DNA of 64,000 nt, from positions 102,919 to 166,918 of the forward strand of contig NASX01000006.1 in the NCBI GenBank assembly GCA_002085155.1, read 5' to 3'. The DNA comes from Sorangiineae bacterium NIC37A_2 (lineage in GTDB: Bacteria; Myxococcota_A; Polyangia; Polyangiales; Polyangiaceae). A program made the position numbers and the translations under genes. The notes beneath the pieces are model-generated. The model saw only the letters and a program-made list of their open reading frames with translations. It made no database searches and was not told the DNA's origin. Positions 63,187 to 64,000 of this stretch are shown here, piece by piece; position 1 is the stretch's first letter, and each line of letters starts with the position of its first letter.

Positions 63187-63939
63187 ATGTCTCGCGTTTC
63201 TCTTCATTCCCTCCCTCTCCTCCTTGGCGCCCTGGCCGTCCTTTCGCCCCAGGTCTCCTTCGCACAGGAGGAGACAGAAGCCGCTTCTGAAGAAACGTCC
63301 GCTCCCGAAGCAGCTCCGGAGGTCACGACGCAGGTGGCCGAACCCGCCGCAGAACCTGTCGCCGAACCTGTTCAGCCGACCAACAAGATGAACTTTGAGG
63401 TGGCGCCGCCCGATCGGGCCCTCGAGCGCACCGACTACGCTCATCACGGCTTCTACTTCCGAGTGAACGCGGGCGGAGGTTTCCTTTACAGCAACATCAA
63501 CAACAAGGCCGCGAGCGCGAGCAGCGACGGATCCTCGTTCTCCCTGGGTCTCGACGCTTTGGTCGGCGGGACCGTGGCTCCGGGCATGGCCCTCGGTTTC
63601 GCTGCGCTCACGAACACCGCAGTCTCGGTCCCGGTTTTTAACCAAAATATCACTCAGTTCCACTTCATCGCCGGCCCGTTCTTCGACGCCTTCCCGAACT
63701 CGAGGAAAGGCGGACACGTCGGTGCCGCGATTGGTTTCGCGGGCACGACCCTCGACAGCATCGGCGGTGGATCGGCCTTCGGCGGCGGCGGTGCCATTTG
63801 GGCCGGTTACGACGCCTGGGTGGCGCCTGATTGGAGCGTCGGCTTCTTCCTTCGCGGCACAGGCGCCTACATGGCGGGCAGCGATGTTGAGTCAGCGGCC
63901 GTCGGCCTGCAGGCGATGATCACCCTGCTCCACAACTAA
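63187..63939 (+). CDS. Outer-membrane beta-barrel-like protein
   Basis: The 250-residue protein has a signal peptide (LLLGALAVLSPQVSFAQ), a long Glu/Ala/Pro linker (about 30-65), and then beta strands such as YFRVNAGGGFLYSNI, FSLGLDALVGGTVAPGMALGF, FIAGPFFDAFP, VGAAIGFAGTTLDSIGG, AIWAGYDAWVAPDWSVGFFLRG, and ends VGLQAMITLLHN. The pattern fits a small porin-like or surface beta-barrel. It lies 97 bases after the methyltransferase and probably has its own promoter. Confidence 0.7.
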   Translation: MSRVSLHSLPLLLGALAVLSPQVSFAQEETEAASEETSAPEAAPEVTTQVAEPAAEPVAEPVQPTNKMNFEVAPPDRALERTDYAHHGFYFRVNAGGGFLYSNINNKAASASSDGSSFSLGLDALVGGTVAPGMALGFAALTNTAVSVPVFNQNITQFHFIAGPFFDAFPNSRKGGHVGAAIGFAGTTLDSIGGGSAFGGGGAIWAGYDAWVAPDWSVGFFLRGTGAYMAGSDVESAAVGLQAMITLLHN

Positions 63940-63954
63940 CATCCCGAAAAGACT

Positions 63955-63992
63955 CGGAGCCGCGCTGTTTCCCTTCGGAGAGTCCGGCTCCG
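63955..63992 (+). terminator. Hairpin after the last gene
   Basis: CGGAGCCG (63955-63962) pairs with CGGCTCCG (63985-63992), loop of 22 bases, 15 bases after the stop. The window ends soon after, so the T-run cannot be judged. Confidence 0.45.
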
Positions 63993-64000
63993 CGGTCCTT

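Overview
The window looks like a piece of a high-GC Myxococcota chromosome (Polyangia-like). The reasons are the density of lipoproteins with Gly/Ser- or Pro-rich linkers, a Ser/Thr kinase with a transmembrane segment and an outer C-terminal domain, a fibro-slime lipoprotein, a YlxR-L7Ae fusion beside infB, and a Lys/Ala-rich histone-H1-like protein. This is an inference from gene content; no rRNA is present.

Bases 1 to about 14,260 are accessory DNA abutting the 3' end of a tRNA-Asn gene (14266-14338, minus strand). The left part (1-4277) is phage-like: the end of a tail-fibre-like protein, a Zn-ribbon protein, an amidase endolysin, a holin candidate, and several small orphan genes. Three of these small genes have the same 32-bp element upstream (2004, 2471, 3900), and one leader carries two hairpins of the same unusual design. 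The right part (4363-13619) is a seven-gene metal-resistance operon: a CadC-like repressor, a small Cys/His-rich exported protein, an RND efflux trio (czcC, czcB and a frameshifted czcA), a P1B ATPase and a methyltransferase. Most of its genes overlap start-to-stop. A 20-bp copy of the tRNA 3' end (14129-14148) marks a probable attachment site, so this is best read as a phage-derived island with a Cd/Zn/Pb/Co-type efflux cargo. No integrase lies in the window.

Bases 14,380 to 64,000 are core chromosome. The minus-strand block 14380-20004 holds a hybrid histidine kinase with phosphofructokinase, an AI-2E-type permease and a fibro-slime lipoprotein. From 20227 come a flippase with a shifted poly-C tract, an ABC ATPase, and an OmpA-type outer-membrane protein followed by two families of intergenic tandem repeats. 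The translation/transcription operon rimP-nusA-ylxR/L7Ae-infB-rbfA (31742 down to 25671) has a strong intrinsic terminator inside its own leader. Then follow a methyltransferase/ferritin-like pair, a Ser/Thr kinase, lysA, a helicase-associated-domain protein, an HD hydrolase, a FemAB-like acyltransferase gene with a cyclase-like gene, and lpdA with a HEAT-repeat protein.

The last 16 kb carries lipoproteins and a lipase, panB-panC-tmk, the H1-like protein, a DUF1415 gene overlapping a double ABC ATPase that has lost catalytic residues, ilvE, and the operon plsB-mepA-orphan DNA methyltransferase, ending in an outer-membrane-type protein.

The items most worth a second look are the repeated 32-bp element with its structured leader, the island boundary, the two homopolymer frameshifts (czcA and the flippase), the rimP leader terminator, and the degenerate double ABC protein.
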